The notes: generated by a model not told the origin, from the letters alone. A DNA stretch of 40,778 bases from Minisyncoccota bacterium (GCA_023142995.1 JAGLIM010000005.1:1-40778); one strand, 5' to 3'. Shown: positions 16,724-25,739, numbered from the stretch's first letter. A program made the numbers and translations.

Positions 16724-17515
16724 TTAAGATATTTTTATAAAATAAGTGTGATTTTTAGATTTTCTTATTGATATGCTATTATTTTCAGCAATTTTACAAT
16801 CTCTTTGTCCATCGGCTATTATAGAAGGTAAATTTTCCTTGAAAACATTAAGTATTTTTATTTCAAAAACTGCTCTAGTTGAAATTATGAAAGATTTGGT
16901 ATTTCTCATCAAATGATCAGAATCAAAGTTAGCGTTATTAGCAACTACGGAAAAAACATCGCTCATTAACATTGGACCTCCAGCATTGATATTATACCCA
17001 GTAGATCCAGTTTTAGTTGAGATAATAACTCCATCTCCACTAATTAAGGCTTTAAAAACCCTTTTCTCTATTGATACTTTCATTTCAAGGAAAACAGTTC
17101 TGCTTATCCCACCAATAGTAATTTCGTTTAAAGCATCAAAGCTTTTGATCTTTTTCCCACTACTTATAACATCAGCACAAACTCTGCTTCTTTTTTCAAT
17201 AATATACTTCCCTTCAAGAATCTTTTTGATTTTATCATACGTCTCACCTACTTTAATATCACATAAAAATCCTTTATGTCCAAAATTAATTCCAACAAGC
17301 GGAATTTTATATTTCATAATTCTATCAGCAGTTCTCAAAACTGTACCATCTCCGCCAACAGTAACAATGAAATCCAATCCTTTGTCTAATGTTTTTTCAT
17401 CTGGATTAATAAAGGCTTTATGCTTATTCTTCTTAAGCCATTTTGCGATTTTCAAAGATGGACCTTCTGTTTCTGGTTTTCTTTCTTTATTAAATATTAT
17501 TCCTATTTTTTTCAT
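16724..17515 (-). CDS. nadK: NAD kinase
   Basis: Phosphorylates NAD to NADP with ATP or polyphosphate, in the cytoplasm. The 263-residue protein has the diagnostic GGDGTVLR (54-61, catalytic Asp56), LNEITIGG, and SGDGVIISTKTGSTGYNINAGGPM motifs. The length is typical of the compact bacterial form. It is flanked by same-direction copies of the 63-bp palindrome (copies 3 and 4), convergent with UPF0182 and divergent from the porB gene, so it is transcribed alone. The start at 17515 (MKKIGIIFNK) fits the first beta strand of the Rossmann-like fold. Confidence 0.96.
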   Translation of the reverse strand: MKKIGIIFNKERKPETEGPSLKIAKWLKKNKHKAFINPDEKTLDKGLDFIVTVGGDGTVLRTADRIMKYKIPLVGINFGHKGFLCDIKVGETYDKIKKILEGKYIIEKRSRVCADVISSGKKIKSFDALNEITIGGISRTVFLEMKVSIEKRVFKALISGDGVIISTKTGSTGYNINAGGPMLMSDVFSVVANNANFDSDHLMRNTKSFIISTRAVFEIKILNVFKENLPSIIADGQRDCKIAENNSISIRKSKNHTYFIKIS

Positions 17516-17608
17516 TTCCTTCTATTTTAATGGATCAGTTACATTCTACATTTAATTTATATTTATGTCATCTTTTACACTTTAACTAATATTATTTGAT
17601 CTTCTTAT

Positions 17609-17672
17609 AATATTATTTAACCTTGCTCCGAAGATCACTCGCGCAAAGTTCTCCATAAAGTCGAACAATATT
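17609..17672 (+). repeat. 63-bp imperfect palindrome, copy 4 (GGAGC variant arm)
   Basis: The left arm reads CTTGCTCCGAAG instead of CTTGTGGAGAA, so the inner part cannot pair with the right arm. Copies 8 and 9 share this variant. It lies between divergent nadK and porB. Confidence 0.85.
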
Positions 17673-17714
17673 ATGATACAACAAAATCATCTATTTTCAT
17701 TTTCTTAAATCTTC

Positions 17715-17723
17715 TGTTATAAT
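17715..17723 (+). promoter_or_regulatory. Extended -10 box upstream of porB
   Basis: TGTTATAAT fits TGnTATAAT, with TTTCAT 17 bases before the -10. The start codon is about 120 bases downstream, so there would be a longer leader than at other genes here. Confidence 0.45.
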
Positions 17724-17842
17724 AGATTAAGTTTCAAAAACACAAATGCGAAGTAGGAACGAGGCAGTGCCTCGTCTCTACAAGGTTGTAGACATTGAAA
17801 TTCCTATGCAATAAATTAATAAATATATAAATTAAAATAACT

Positions 17843-18796
17843 ATGAATCTAATAGAACTATCTCAAAAAGAAGAAAGGTTAACTTCTGGACATAGACTTT
17901 GCGCAGGATGTGCTGAACCTATAAATATAAAATTCATTTTAGCAGCAATTGATGAACCAGTTGTTATAATCAATGCTACTAGCTGTCTTGAAGTTGCAAC
18001 TACGATTTATCCTTACACAGCCTGGAAAGTACCTTGGATCCATAATGCTTTTGAAAATGCTTCCGCAACAGCCAGTGGAGTTATTGAATCATATAGAGTT
18101 CTGCTTCGAAAAAAACCGCAAGACAGACCAGATTGGGCAAAAGATCTTCCAGAAAATATTAAATTTCTAGTGATTGGCGGAGACGGTGGAACTTACGATA
18201 TCGGACTTCAGAGCTTATCTGGCGCACTAGAAAGAGGGCACCAGTTCCTTTATGTCTGTTATGACAATGAAGCATATATGAACACAGGAAATCAAAGGTC
18301 AGGCGCCACTCCCAGAGGATCTCATACCACAACTTCTCCTGCCGGAAAAGTGCATCAAGGGAAAAGAGAATATAAAAAAGACTTAACAGCGATAATTGAA
18401 GGTCATCACATTAATTATGTTGCTCAAGGTTCAATTTCAAATTTTGCTGATCTAATTAGAAAAGCAAAAAGAGCAATGGAAGTTGACGGACCATCATTTA
18501 TAAACCTCATTAGTCCTTGTCAAAGAAGTTGGGGATTTGATCCGTCACAAACAGTTCAGATTTGTGATTTAGCTGTTCAATCTAATTTTTGGCCACTTTA
18601 TGAAGTTGACCATGGAAAATTTACTTTAAATTATGAACCAAAAGAAAGAAAAACAATGCTTGAGTGGTTTAAATCTCAAAAAAGATTTAAACATCTCCTT
18701 AAACCTGAAAACGAAGGACTTGTTCAGGAAATTCAAGAGCATATTGATAAAGAATTCACAAGAATTAAAAAAAGAGCAGAAGATTGTAAGGAATAA
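17843..18796 (+). CDS. porB: 2-oxoacid (pyruvate):ferredoxin oxidoreductase, beta subunit
   Basis: The thiamine-diphosphate-binding subunit that decarboxylates pyruvate (or a related 2-oxoacid) to acyl-CoA and reduces ferredoxin. It shows the TPP motif GGDGGTYDIG (112-121) with the Mg-binding stretch DNEAYMNTGNQRS (141-153), and four Cys in the positions expected for the proximal [4Fe-4S] cluster (C20, C23, C48, C226). KxxWxPxxxxAFENASATASG-type residues are conserved, as in PorB. At 317 residues the length is normal. No alpha, gamma or delta subunit is next to it: nadK runs the other way upstream and an MFS gene follows. The partners must therefore be elsewhere. The exact substrate is inferred. 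Confidence 0.93.
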   Translation: MNLIELSQKEERLTSGHRLCAGCAEPINIKFILAAIDEPVVIINATSCLEVATTIYPYTAWKVPWIHNAFENASATASGVIESYRVLLRKKPQDRPDWAKDLPENIKFLVIGGDGGTYDIGLQSLSGALERGHQFLYVCYDNEAYMNTGNQRSGATPRGSHTTTSPAGKVHQGKREYKKDLTAIIEGHHINYVAQGSISNFADLIRKAKRAMEVDGPSFINLISPCQRSWGFDPSQTVQICDLAVQSNFWPLYEVDHGKFTLNYEPKERKTMLEWFKSQKRFKHLLKPENEGLVQEIQEHIDKEFTRIKKRAEDCKE

Positions 18797-18915
18797 TTTT
18801 TGCAAATATATTTTTTTATCATTTAAAATTTCCACTTCATCTAAAGTTTCCTCTTAGAAAGCTCAAGAGAGAAAATAGGCAAGACAACACTTTAAAGATT
18901 CTATCAGATATTTAG

Positions 18916-18950
18916 ATGTTAAAATGTTAAAATGTTAAAATGTTAAAATG
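18916..18950. repeat. 8-bp tandem repeat (GTTAAAAT) x4 ending in a start codon
   Basis: GTTAAAAT is repeated four times, and the last unit's ATG is the MFS gene start. Each earlier ATG opens only a four-codon frame (ATG TTA AAA TGT TAA). There is no Shine-Dalgarno site. Copy number could influence translation initiation. Confidence 0.85.
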
Positions 18951-20135
18951 TTTAGTCTATTTTCAAGTCATTATTTGAGACACAATACAAGACATGAAAT
19001 AACAGAGTTATATATTTCTATAGCTATCAAAAATTTTGCTTTTTCAATGATCGCAATTTTTGAACCGTTATATCTATATAATTTATATAATTCCATTTCA
19101 ATAGTTTTTCTATATTACGCTGCTGTATACACATTATATTTTGTTCTTCTTCCGCTCGGAGGGAAAGCTGCCGCAAAATATGGATTTGAGCATTGTATTT
19201 TCTATAGTATTCCGTTTGCAATTTTGTATTTTTTATCTCTTTCACAAATCCCTAATTACAGCTGGATGATATTTGCTACGATTATGCTCGTTGTAATTCA
19301 TAGAATTTTATTTTGGCCATCCTATCACACAGACTTCGCGCATTATAGCGCGTCAGGATTTAAGGGAAGAGAAATGAGCACAATGACCTTTATTTCTACT
19401 GTGGTCACAATAGTTGGACCAATAATTGGAGGACTAATTCTCACAAAATATGGATTTGAAACTCTTTTTATAGTTGTTTCAATAGCAAGTTTAATTTCCA
19501 TTATTCCTCTTTTTGCAACTAAAGAAAAATTTGAACCTCATAGCTTTTCATGTAGAAAAGCTTTCATAAGAATACTAAAGCCTTATGGAAGATATAAAAA
19601 AAGAAATTTGATAGCATATTCTGCTTTTAGCGAAGAAACGGTCTTCTTAATTGCTTGGCCAATTTTTATATTTCTTATATTAAAAGAATTCTATTTAATT
19701 GGAATTTTAATGGGCATATCTGCACTACTTATTGCAATTATGAATCTCTATTTTGGAAAGCTATCTGATAAATATGATGCAGAAAAAAGAAAAAGGTTAC
19801 TAGCATCAAGCACTTGGGTTTATTCTATTTTCTGTTTCCTGCGTCCTTTTGTAGGAAGCTGGTTCAGTATTTTGTTTGTTGACTTTTTTTCCAAAATATC
19901 AAAGATGGGAATAGTATATCCTATTTTTACTTTCATATACAGTGGTGGCGGAAGACGTAAAGATTTTCTGGAATATGTTATGTTTTTTGAATTATCTCTA
20001 TCACTCGGTAGAATTATAATTATCTGGACCGTATTTTTCATATCCTTATATCTATCAGGACCTATTTTTTACTTCACAATATTTACATTATCCGGCCTAT
20101 GGGCACTCCTATTCAGATCAGCGAAATTTGAATAG
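18948..20135 (+). CDS. Major facilitator superfamily (MFS) transporter
   Basis: A 395-residue polytopic membrane protein with about 12 predicted helices and the MFS layout: after helix 2 a GGKAAAKYGFEH loop in place of the usual GxxxDRxGRR, and in the second half a clear GKLSDKYDAEKRKRLL loop between helices 8 and 9. GPIIGGLILTKYGFETLF resembles motif C (gPxxGg) of exporters. The transported substrate cannot be predicted. The N-terminus (MFSLFSSHYLRHNTRHEITELY) is cytoplasmic. The start codon is formed by the last unit of an 8-bp tandem repeat and lacks a ribosome site. It follows porB by 150 bases and has no obvious functional link to it. Confidence 0.85.
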   Translation: MFSLFSSHYLRHNTRHEITELYISIAIKNFAFSMIAIFEPLYLYNLYNSISIVFLYYAAVYTLYFVLLPLGGKAAAKYGFEHCIFYSIPFAILYFLSLSQIPNYSWMIFATIMLVVIHRILFWPSYHTDFAHYSASGFKGREMSTMTFISTVVTIVGPIIGGLILTKYGFETLFIVVSIASLISIIPLFATKEKFEPHSFSCRKAFIRILKPYGRYKKRNLIAYSAFSEETVFLIAWPIFIFLILKEFYLIGILMGISALLIAIMNLYFGKLSDKYDAEKRKRLLASSTWVYSIFCFLRPFVGSWFSILFVDFFSKISKMGIVYPIFTFIYSGGGRRKDFLEYVMFFELSLSLGRIIIIWTVFFISLYLSGPIFYFTIFTLSGLWALLFRSAKFE

Positions 20136-20296
20136 AAATTGACTAAGATTAAACAACAGTGTATAACTAAATTATTCTATCAGAACACAAAAGAATCTTG
20201 TTTGTCCTATAGATATTAGGTAATTCGTTGACAATTTATTGTCATTCTAAAGAATTCCATAGTCTAAAATTATTTAAATAAAAATAACAAATAACA

Positions 20297-21364
20297 ATGC
20301 AAAATCAAGATCAACTAATCAAATATGCAATTTGGATATTTATATTTTCATTGATACTCAAGCCTTCGCTTCTTTTTTGGATCATCTTTGGAATAGTCTT
20401 TCTTCTCCCTATATTTCTTGCTATCAAAGAAGAGTCAAAGAAAAAGGGGATTAATCTCAATTTTTCAGGAATGAAAGATGGCAAACAATTTTTTTCTTCA
20501 AATGATTCAACACAATTTATTAATAAATTAAGTTCTACAATTATGGACAAAAAAGCAACAAGTACAGCTATAGTGATCATTATAGCTATTATAGTTTTAG
20601 CTAAATCTATTGTTATTATTCCAGCAGGAGAAACTGGTGTTTATCATCTTTTTGGAAAAGTGAAAGATACTGAAGTGAAATCTGGCTTTCATCTTGTTAA
20701 TCCTCTCGCAAAAATTACAAAATTGAGCATCAGAACTGAACAATATACAATGAGCATCGCTAGAGAAGAAGGTCAAAAAATTGGCGATGATTCAATTGAT
20801 GCTCTTACAAACGAAGGCCTCACAGTAAAGTTGGACATTACAGTTTTCTATCATCTTGTTGAAGACAGCGCCTCTAATGTTTTCAAGGAGCTTGGCACTG
20901 ACTATCAAGAAAAGATCATCAGACCTGAGATTAGAAGCGCCATTCGAGAAGTTGTTGCTGGATATGATTCAAAATCAATTTATTCTGATAAAAGAGATGA
21001 GATCATCGCAACGATCAGACAAAAAATGACAGACAATATTGAGCCAAGAGGAATTGCGATTGAACAAGTTCTCCTTAGAAATGTGATCCTTCCAGCAAAA
21101 CTTGATGCCAGTATTCAAGAAAAATTGCAAGCAGAACAAGAAAGCCAAAGATATGACTTTATTATTGAGAAAGAGAAAAAAGAAGCTGACAGAAAAAGAA
21201 TTGAAGCAGAAGGACAAAGAGACGCGCAAAGAACAATTAATGAAAGTCTGACAAAAGAATATCTGAACTATCTCTATATAAGAGAATTAAAAGATAGAGA
21301 AGGAACGATATATATACCAACTGATACTGAAAACGGAATGCCAATGTTCAAAGGAATACGATAA
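20297..21364 (+). CDS. SPFH/prohibitin-family membrane protein
   Basis: A 355-residue band-7 protein. Two hydrophobic segments (about 11-40 and 92-108) are followed by the SPFH domain beginning IPAGETGVYHLFGKVKDTEVKSGFHLVNPLAKI, then an amphipathic, charged coiled-coil region (QEKLQAEQESQRYDFIIEKEKKEADRKRIEAEGQRDAQR), the usual prohibitin order. Such proteins form large ring-like membrane assemblies and often modulate the FtsH protease (as HflK/HflC do). An ftsH gene is found 5 kb downstream but not in the same operon, so any link is inference. The first membrane segment plus basic loop is an extra N-terminal region compared with classical prohibitins (about 270-300 residues). Confidence 0.9.
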   Translation: MQNQDQLIKYAIWIFIFSLILKPSLLFWIIFGIVFLLPIFLAIKEESKKKGINLNFSGMKDGKQFFSSNDSTQFINKLSSTIMDKKATSTAIVIIIAIIVLAKSIVIIPAGETGVYHLFGKVKDTEVKSGFHLVNPLAKITKLSIRTEQYTMSIAREEGQKIGDDSIDALTNEGLTVKLDITVFYHLVEDSASNVFKELGTDYQEKIIRPEIRSAIREVVAGYDSKSIYSDKRDEIIATIRQKMTDNIEPRGIAIEQVLLRNVILPAKLDASIQEKLQAEQESQRYDFIIEKEKKEADRKRIEAEGQRDAQRTINESLTKEYLNYLYIRELKDREGTIYIPTDTENGMPMFKGIR

Positions 21365-21376
21365 AATAAAAGTAAA

Positions 21377-21407
21377 AACTGTTCCTAGCCAGGAACAGTT
21401 TTTTTAT
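21377..21407 (+). terminator. Rho-independent terminator of the SPFH gene
   Basis: AACTGTTCCT (21377-21386), loop AGCC, AGGAACAGTT (21391-21400), then a T run. Confidence 0.92.
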
Positions 21408-21448
21408 TCCCGCTCAGCCAAAGTCTCAGATAGGGACTCTGGCTAGTC

Positions 21449-21513
21449 AATATTGTTCGACTTTTTATGGAGAACTATGCGATGTTTACTTCTCCACAAG
21501 GTCGAAGAATATT
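21449..21513 (-). repeat. 63-bp imperfect palindrome, copy 5
   Basis: Reverse polarity (ATGG arm first, CACAAGG arm second), with AATATT ends. Two extra T in the first arm (CTTTTTATGG) lengthen it to 65 bases. It lies just after a CAGCCAAAGTCTC hairpin (about 21413-21445). Confidence 0.9.
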
Positions 21514-21574
21514 GGAAAAAATACATAATACATAAAATCATACAAATCTCAATTTTAGACAAAATATTTAAATT

Positions 21575-21602
21575 TTGAACAAAGCTTGTCAAATGTTATA
21601 AT
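21575..21602 (+). promoter_or_regulatory. Promoter of recJ
   Basis: TTGAAC (21575-21580), a 16-base spacer, and TATAAT (21597-21602) with an extended TGT. The start codon is 32 bases downstream. Confidence 0.6.
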
Positions 21603-21634
21603 AAAAACATAAATTATAAATTATTTTTTCTTTT

Positions 21635-23464
21635 ATGCAAAAACGATGGTTAGTGAATAAAAAATATCCTGAGAAATTCGCAAAAAAGTTTCCAGAGTTC
21701 TCTTCAACTGTTCTACAACTTCTCTGGGACAGAAAAATCAATAACCAAACTCTTATTGATGAGTTTTTTGGTCATGATTATAAACAGAATATCCATGACC
21801 CATATCTAATGAAAGATATGAATAAAGCTGTGAAAAGAATTTTCAAAGCTCTTGAAAATGATGAAAAGATCACAGTTTATGGAGATTACGATGTTGACGG
21901 AGTTACTTCCTCGGTCGTTATGATACAAACATTAATTGAACTTAAATCTATTATAAGCCAAATTAATAGAGAAGATGCTAAAAAGTTCATAAGCATCTAC
22001 ATCCCAGACCGTGAGGTTGAAGGATATGGATTGAACAAAAAAGCAATAGAAAAGATCAAAAAAGAAAAAAATGATCTGATCATCACGGTTGATTGTGGAA
22101 TTTCAAGTTTCAAAAACGTAGCACTCATTAATAAGCTAGGAATGCAGGTTATTATCACAGACCATCATCATGTTCCTGAAAAGATCCCAGAAGCACTGGC
22201 AATTATAAATTCCAGACAAAAAGACTGTCCCTATCCATTTAAGGAACTTGCTGGAGTTGGAATTGCTTTCAAACTTGCTCAAGCGCTTATTGAAAATTTG
22301 AAAAATTACGATTCTAAAAAGCTACAAACTACAAACTACAAGCTAAGTCCTGGTTTTGAAAAATGGCTTTTGGATTTTGTTGCGCTTGGAACTGTGGCTG
22401 ACTGTGTTGATCTTGTTGGAGAGAACAGAACCTTACTGACTTATGGACTTATTGTTATTAATAAAACTCAAAGAATTGGAATTAAAAAGCTTATCCAGGC
22501 GATAGGAACAAAAACAAGAGTAAATGGAAACATCACTGAAACAAAATCAATTAACTCAACTTCAATTGGATTTATGCTAGCGCCACGGCTTAACGCAGCA
22601 GGAAGAATGGATCATGCCAACACCTCATTCGAACTTTTGATTTGTGAAAACAAAACTGAAGCAGAAGAACTTATCAGCAAATTAGAAAAAAACAATCAAA
22701 GTAGACAGAAGATCACAGAAGAAGCAATGAATGAAATTATAGATAGAATCTCCAAAAAGAAAAAATTGCCAAAGATCATCATTGAATCAGATCCAAATTG
22801 GAAGATTGGAATTGTCGGACTAGTAGCTGGAAAATTAGCTAATGAATATTCCAGACCATTTTTAGTTCTACAATCTCAAGAAGATTTGTTTGCTGGATCA
22901 GGAAGAAGTATTCCGGAATTTAATTTGATTGAAGCAATTGAAAAATGTAAAGATATGTTAATTAGTTTCGGAGGACATTCTCAAGCTGCAGGATTAAAAT
23001 TCGAAAATAAAAATTTTAAAAAAGTAAAAAAAGAACTTGAAAGTATTGCTGAGAAAACGCTCAAAGATGAAGACCTGATCCCATCTATCAAAATTGACTG
23101 CCAGATCAAGCAAAATCATATTGACTGGAAACTATTCAATGAAATTGAAAAATTCGAACCCTTTGGACAAGGAAACCAAAAACCTGTTTTCATTATCAAA
23201 AAGCTTGAAGTACATGAAATTAGAATCGTGGGAAAAGATAACACTCATTTAAAATTATGTTTTAAGTCTTCGTCAAAAGATAGCATCAAATATTTTAAAG
23301 CTATTGGATTTCGTCTTGGAAAATTAGCCAAGGAAATGCCAGAGGACAAACCTGCTCTTCGCTGGGGAGATATTGTTGATGTTGTTTTTCAATTAGAAGT
23401 AAACGAGTGGAATGGGAATAGAGAACTGCAAATGAATGTATTAGATTTGAAGATTAGTGAGTAA
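21635..23464 (+). CDS. recJ: Single-stranded-DNA-specific exonuclease RecJ
   Basis: A 5'-3' ssDNA exonuclease of recombination and mismatch/base repair. The DHH phosphoesterase motifs are intact: YGDYDVDGVTS (82-92; D84, D86, D88), VDCGISS (about 152-158), and ITDHHHVPE (DHH at 176-178). The DHHA1 half has LAPRLNAAGRMDHA and SFGGHSQAAGLKFE. A C-terminal OB-like domain follows, and the 609-residue length is normal. The stop codon lies inside the 45-bp inverted repeat that bounds the DUF559 cassette, so the last codons (KISE-stop) were either rebuilt by, or served as, the insertion point. Confidence 0.96.
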   Translation: MQKRWLVNKKYPEKFAKKFPEFSSTVLQLLWDRKINNQTLIDEFFGHDYKQNIHDPYLMKDMNKAVKRIFKALENDEKITVYGDYDVDGVTSSVVMIQTLIELKSIISQINREDAKKFISIYIPDREVEGYGLNKKAIEKIKKEKNDLIITVDCGISSFKNVALINKLGMQVIITDHHHVPEKIPEALAIINSRQKDCPYPFKELAGVGIAFKLAQALIENLKNYDSKKLQTTNYKLSPGFEKWLLDFVALGTVADCVDLVGENRTLLTYGLIVINKTQRIGIKKLIQAIGTKTRVNGNITETKSINSTSIGFMLAPRLNAAGRMDHANTSFELLICENKTEAEELISKLEKNNQSRQKITEEAMNEIIDRISKKKKLPKIIIESDPNWKIGIVGLVAGKLANEYSRPFLVLQSQEDLFAGSGRSIPEFNLIEAIEKCKDMLISFGGHSQAAGLKFENKNFKKVKKELESIAEKTLKDEDLIPSIKIDCQIKQNHIDWKLFNEIEKFEPFGQGNQKPVFIIKKLEVHEIRIVGKDNTHLKLCFKSSSKDSIKYFKAIGFRLGKLAKEMPEDKPALRWGDIVDVVFQLEVNEWNGNRELQMNVLDLKISE

Positions 23465-23522
23465 GCTACGTTTGTAACACACCCCAACCCCTCTCAAGAG
23501 GGGTGTCCGCGAAGCGGACGGG

Positions 23523-23936
23523 ATGTGTAAAAACAATAATATGCGCAAAATAATACCATATGATCCAAAACTAAAACAAATAGCAAAGAACTTAAGAAAT
23601 AATAGTACTTTGTCAGAAGTATTATTATGGCAACATCTAAAAGGCAAAAAAATGAATGGATATGATTTTCACAGGCAAAAACCTATTGCCCGTTATATCG
23701 TTGACTTTTTTTGTAATGAACTAATGTTGGTAATTGAAATTGACGAGATAAGTCATGATGATAAAATAAATAAAGATATGAAAAGACAAAAACAAATAGA
23801 AAATTTTGGAATAAGTTTTTTGAGATTTAATGATATTGATGTGAAGAAAAATATGGAAGGGGTTGTTGTGGCAATTGGGGAATGGATTGATAGATACAGC
23901 TCTAACACACCCCAACCCCTCTCAAGAGGGGAATAA
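23523..23936 (+). CDS. DUF559 (Vsr-like endonuclease fold) protein
   Basis: A 137-residue protein of the DUF559 family, related to very-short-patch-repair (Vsr) and PD-(D/E)XK nuclease folds. It shows LRNNSTLSEVLLWQHLKGKKMNGYDFHRQKPIARYIVDFFCNELMLVIEIDEISH. The pattern F-x-R-Q-x-P-I-x-x-Y-I-V-D-F-x-C followed by (V)IEIDGxxH is diagnostic. Here the usual Gly after EID is Glu (EIDEISH), a minor oddity. The C-terminal residues SNTPQPLSRGE are encoded by the flanking repeat. Nuclease activity is predicted for the family but little tested. The gene is enclosed by 45-bp inverted repeats between recJ and comM and is probably the passenger of a repeat-borne cassette. Confidence 0.88.
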   Translation: MCKNNNMRKIIPYDPKLKQIAKNLRNNSTLSEVLLWQHLKGKKMNGYDFHRQKPIARYIVDFFCNELMLVIEIDEISHDDKINKDMKRQKQIENFGISFLRFNDIDVKKNMEGVVVAIGEWIDRYSSNTPQPLSRGE

Positions 23937-24027
23937 TCTATCTTAATGCTTCGCCTGACCCCTCTGGAAAGGGGAATAATCTATTTTAATGCTTCGCCTG
24001 ACCCCTCTGGAGAGAGGAATAATCTAA
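23932..24027 (+). repeat. 43-bp tandem repeat, 2.2 copies
   Basis: Units 23932-23974 and 23975-24017, then a start of a third (AATAATCTAA). Each carries CCCCTCTGGARAGRGG, a hairpin related to those in the terminal repeats. Confidence 0.85.
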
Positions 24028-24144
24028 TGACAAAATAAATAAATCAAATAAATTCCCCTCTTGAGAGGGGTTGGGGTGTGTTACAAACGTAGCTTACTCT
24101 CTAACTTTTTACTCTCTAACTTTATTAACTTTTAATCTAAATTT

Positions 24145-25668
24145 ATGCTTTCAAAGGTAAATTCATGCGCGGTTATCGGGCTGGATTGTGAAGGAGTGGA
24201 AGTTGAATTGGATATAACGGCAGGACTGGGAAATATTACAGTTGTAGGACTTCCTGACACTGCTGTACAAGAATCAAAAGAAAGGGTTCGAGCAGCAATC
24301 AAAAACTCTGGCTTTTCCTATCCGACTACAAGAATTACGATTAACCTTGCTCCTGCTGATATTAAAAAAGCAGGACCTGCATATGATCTGCCAATCGCAA
24401 TCAGTATTCTTTCAGCAACAGATCAAATTTCTGCCAATCTAAAAGACAGTCTTTTTGTGGGAGAACTCGCTCTTGATGGGAAGCTAAGACATACTAATGG
24501 AATTTTGCCAATTACAATTTTTGCCAGAGATAAAGGATATAAGAAATTATACATTCCAAAAACCAATGAATATGAAGCTAGTTTAGTAGAAGGAATTGAT
24601 ATAATTCCTGTGCATAGTTTGCTTGAACTTACTGATCATCTGGACGGTACAAATATTATTAAACCTGTTAAACCATATGATTTAGAAGATGTCACTGAAA
24701 AGAATGATTTTTCAATTGATTTTGCTCATATTAAAGGACAAGAACATATTAAAAGAGCTCTTGAGATCGCAGCTAGCGGGGGACACAATGTTTTAATGAG
24801 CGGACCTCCAGGAACTGGAAAAACTCTTTTAGCTCGCGCTATCCCTACTATCCTCCCCAAGATGACCAAAGAAGAAATTCTAGAGATCACAAAGATTTAT
24901 AGTATTGCTGGACTTTTGCCAAGCGACAAACCTTTAATTCAAACTAGACCGTTTCGAACTCCACATCACAGCGCAAGCTCCGTTTCTTTGGTTGGCGGAG
25001 GATCATTCCCAAAACCAGGAGAAATAAGCCTAGCTCATAGAGGAGTTTTATTTCTAGATGAACTGCCAGAATTTCCTCGTAATATTCTAGAAAATTTACG
25101 CCAGCCTCTTGAAGATGGAATAGTAACGATCAGTAGAGCACAAGGAACACTTACATTTCCAGCAAAATTTTCTCTTATCGCCAGTATGAATCCTTGTCCC
25201 TGCGGTTATGCCAGCGACCCTGACCGTGATTGTGATTGCTCACCAACACAGATCATCAAATATCAAAAGAAGATTTCTGGACCATTGATTGACAGAATTG
25301 ATCTGCATATTGAAGTTCCACGAATTAATTTTGAAAAATTGTCAAATAATGATCTTGCTGAAAATTCAGCTTCAATCCGCAAAAGAGTTGAAAAAGCAAG
25401 AAATATCCAATTAAAAAGATTTTCTAACAAAAAGATCATTTCAAATTCAGAAATGAATTCTCAACAAGTGAAAGAATTTTGCAAAATTGACGAACAATCT
25501 CTTGAAATTTTGAAAACTGCCGTTAGCCAATTTCAATTAAGCGCCAGGTCATACTATAAAATGCTCAAACTCGCCAGAACGATCGCTGATTTGGAAGGAA
25601 TAGAAGATATAAAAAGCTCGCATATCGCTGAAGCGTTACAATATAGACCGAGAAGCAATTCATATTAA
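24145..25668 (+). CDS. comM: YifB/ComM-family Mg-chelatase-like AAA+ ATPase
   Basis: A hexameric AAA+ helicase-type ATPase. ComM promotes branch migration during natural transformation in Vibrio. It shows the N-terminal Lon-protease-like fold domain (GLDCEGVEVELDITAGLGNITVVGLPDTAVQESKERVRAA), Walker A GPPGTGKT (220-227), Walker B VLFLDELPEF, and the Cys-rich insert NPCPCGYASDPDRDCDCSP characteristic of YifB. The C-terminal helical lid ends QLSARSYYKMLKLARTIADLEG. At 507 residues it is full length. It lies just after the DUF559 cassette. Together with T4SS-type pilins downstream it could belong to a DNA-uptake capability, but no com genes are visible here, so that is inference. Confidence 0.95.
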   Translation: MLSKVNSCAVIGLDCEGVEVELDITAGLGNITVVGLPDTAVQESKERVRAAIKNSGFSYPTTRITINLAPADIKKAGPAYDLPIAISILSATDQISANLKDSLFVGELALDGKLRHTNGILPITIFARDKGYKKLYIPKTNEYEASLVEGIDIIPVHSLLELTDHLDGTNIIKPVKPYDLEDVTEKNDFSIDFAHIKGQEHIKRALEIAASGGHNVLMSGPPGTGKTLLARAIPTILPKMTKEEILEITKIYSIAGLLPSDKPLIQTRPFRTPHHSASSVSLVGGGSFPKPGEISLAHRGVLFLDELPEFPRNILENLRQPLEDGIVTISRAQGTLTFPAKFSLIASMNPCPCGYASDPDRDCDCSPTQIIKYQKKISGPLIDRIDLHIEVPRINFEKLSNNDLAENSASIRKRVEKARNIQLKRFSNKKIISNSEMNSQQVKEFCKIDEQSLEILKTAVSQFQLSARSYYKMLKLARTIADLEGIEDIKSSHIAEALQYRPRSNSY

Positions 25669-25739
25669 TAAAAGTCCTGGCAAACTAATAAATTTCTATT
25701 TCAAAAATTTTCTGCCCAACCATAAATTACAAAATCCTT

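Larger units (their letters stand above)
23459..24099. mobile_element. DUF559 cassette with 45-bp perfect terminal inverted repeats
   Basis: Positions 23459-23503 are the exact reverse complement of 24055-24099. Each repeat contains GTAAGCTACGTTTGTAAC and an inner hairpin CCCCTCT-CA-AGAGGGG. Between them lie a GTCCGC/GCGGAC hairpin (about 23506-23519), the DUF559 gene, another copy of the ACACCCCAACCCCTCTCAAG word at 23908, and a 43-bp tandem repeat. The left repeat includes the recJ stop codon. No transposase is present. Confidence 0.75.
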
